Position numbers and translations under genes: made by a program. Below the pieces are notes generated by a model. That model was not told where the DNA came from and ran no database searches. It worked only from the letters and a program-made list of their open reading frames with translations. A stretch of DNA of 42,762 nt from JBHHYN01 sp046757565 (GTDB lineage Bacteria > Pseudomonadota > Gammaproteobacteria > Eutrophobiales > Eutrophobiaceae), in NCBI GenBank assembly GCA_046757565.1, contig JBHHYN010000010.1, positions 1 through 42,762 of the forward strand, given 5' to 3'. Below, in pieces: positions 41,892-42,762 of this stretch. Each line of letters starts with the position of its first letter. The first letter of the stretch is position 1.

Positions 41892-42623
41892 ATGACCAAC
41901 AAAACCGTTCTGATTACCGGGGGAGCACAGCGAATCGGCGCTGCAATTGCCCGCGATCTGCATGCTCACGGCCTGGATTTAGTCATTCACTATAACACTT
42001 CCAAAGACGAGGCTGAGACATTTGCAGACTCCCTTAATGCGGAACGTGCCGGTTCCGTTTGCCTGCTCCAGGCCGATCTGCTCAATGATCGAGAGATCTT
42101 CGGGCTGGTGACCGATGCCCACGATTTCAAAAATCGCCTGGATATATTGATCAATAATGCCTCATCTTTTTATCCTACACCGGTAAACAGCGTTACAACC
42201 GCACAATGGAACGATCTCATCGGCACCAATCTGAAAGCCCCTTTTTTCCTGGCACAGCGGGCCGCTGATTATCTGCGTGAGAGTAGAGGCTGTGTCATCA
42301 ATATGACGGACATTCATGCCGAACGGCCCCTGAAAAACCACGCTGTATACAGCACGGCCAAAGCCGGTCTGGTAATGTTAACCAAGGCCCTGGCAAAAGA
42401 TCTCGGTCCGGAAATACGTGTCAATGCCATCTCGCCCGGGGCCATTTTATGGCCGCAGCAGATGGATGATGAAACCAGGAAGGAGATCCTTTCCAGGACA
42501 ATTCTTAGACGTCAGGGTGAACAACGGGACATCAATAATGCGATACGTTATTTAATCTTTGATGCGGACTATATGACGGGACAGGTCCTGACCATCGACG
42601 GGGGGCGAACTCTGTTTTCATAA
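41892..42623 (+). CDS. Pteridine reductase (FolM-like short-chain dehydrogenase)
   Basis: 243 aa. The cofactor motif is TGGAQRIGAAIA (9-20), the TGxxxRxG form that separates pteridine reductases from ordinary SDRs and favours NADPH. ILINNASSFYPTP, VINMTDIHAERPLKNHAVYSTAKAGL (Tyr153, Lys157) and VNAISPGAILWPQ are also typical. It reduces dihydrobiopterin or dihydrofolate-type pterins. The stop is 90 bases before the right contig-end repeat. Confidence 0.9.
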   Translation: MTNKTVLITGGAQRIGAAIARDLHAHGLDLVIHYNTSKDEAETFADSLNAERAGSVCLLQADLLNDREIFGLVTDAHDFKNRLDILINNASSFYPTPVNSVTTAQWNDLIGTNLKAPFFLAQRAADYLRESRGCVINMTDIHAERPLKNHAVYSTAKAGLVMLTKALAKDLGPEIRVNAISPGAILWPQQMDDETRKEILSRTILRRQGEQRDINNAIRYLIFDADYMTGQVLTIDGGRTLFS

Positions 42624-42713
42624 ATACAACCGGATGGTCATTTAAGCCGTATTTTGATTTGATCCTGATCAATATGACGTAACAGTCCCGCCGTTTCCCT
42701 ATGGTTTATTTAA

Positions 42714-42760
42714 GGCTCTTCAGCAGAATCTGTGGGTTAACAAGAAAGACTTTTGAATAA
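42714..42760 (+). repeat. Contig-end inverted repeat, right copy (probable IS end)
   Basis: Exact reverse complement of bases 1-47. The outer edge GGCTCTT is at 42714 and the body of the presumed element continues beyond the window end (two further bases, AA, are visible). It follows the pteridine reductase gene by 90 bases. Confidence 0.7.
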
Positions 42761-42762
42761 AA

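Overview
The window looks like one contig of a non-enteric gammaproteobacterium. Three ancestral gammaproteobacterial neighbourhoods are present: bamD divergent from rluD-pgeF, tesA divergent from ybbA-ybbP, and cca near uppP. groESL carries a perfect CIRCE operator, so it is probably HrcA-regulated, which is found in many non-enteric gammaproteobacteria but not in E. coli. A homo-oligomeric ATP sulfurylase (Sat) hints at a sulfur-oxidising lifestyle. Both contig ends stop inside the same 47-bp inverted sequence, which looks like the end of a multicopy insertion element where assembly broke.

Layout. 1-7101 (minus strand, AT-rich): a tightly packed surface-glycan or metabolite modification operon. 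In transcription order it encodes an SGNH hydrolase, a NodU/TobZ/SxtI-type O-carbamoyltransferase, an SxtJ-like membrane protein, a 50-aa DUF5989/SxtK-like membrane peptide, an MBOAT O-acyltransferase and a membrane-anchored SGNH-like protein. 7138-17887: core genes nadE, bamD, rluD, pgeF, glutamate dehydrogenase, groEL/groES, sat, a small Cys-containing protein, a Nudix hydrolase and tesA. 17886-21064: ybbA-ybbP export ATPase and permease. 21275-25151: an accessory block with a TetR regulator, a promoter with a palindromic operator, a GC-rich TonB-dependent receptor and a YajD-type HNH protein. 25171-27951: cupin, hemH, an FHA-domain protein and a small CxxCC protein. 28098-31301 (minus): a coupled set of TauE/SafE permease, bacterial cereblon-like CULT-domain protein, YjbQ, DUF427 and a CaiB/BaiF CoA transferase that seems to lack a canonical start codon. 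31570-39121 (plus): soluble lytic transglycosylase, NDUFA9-like NAD-binding protein, ATP/ADP-translocase-like transporter coupled to a Tat-exported aldo/keto reductase, cca and DUF3047. 39183-42623: uppP, a MidA-type methyltransferase, a 477-bp MITE-like element and a pteridine reductase.

The most interesting parts are the carbamoyl/acyl modification operon, whose two small membrane partners have no known function; the CULT protein, which keeps the whole thalidomide-type pocket and zinc site and is translationally coupled to its neighbours; and the TetR-operator-TonB receptor unit. No tRNA, rRNA or CRISPR array was recognised. All family calls come from reading the sequence by eye; no database search was run.
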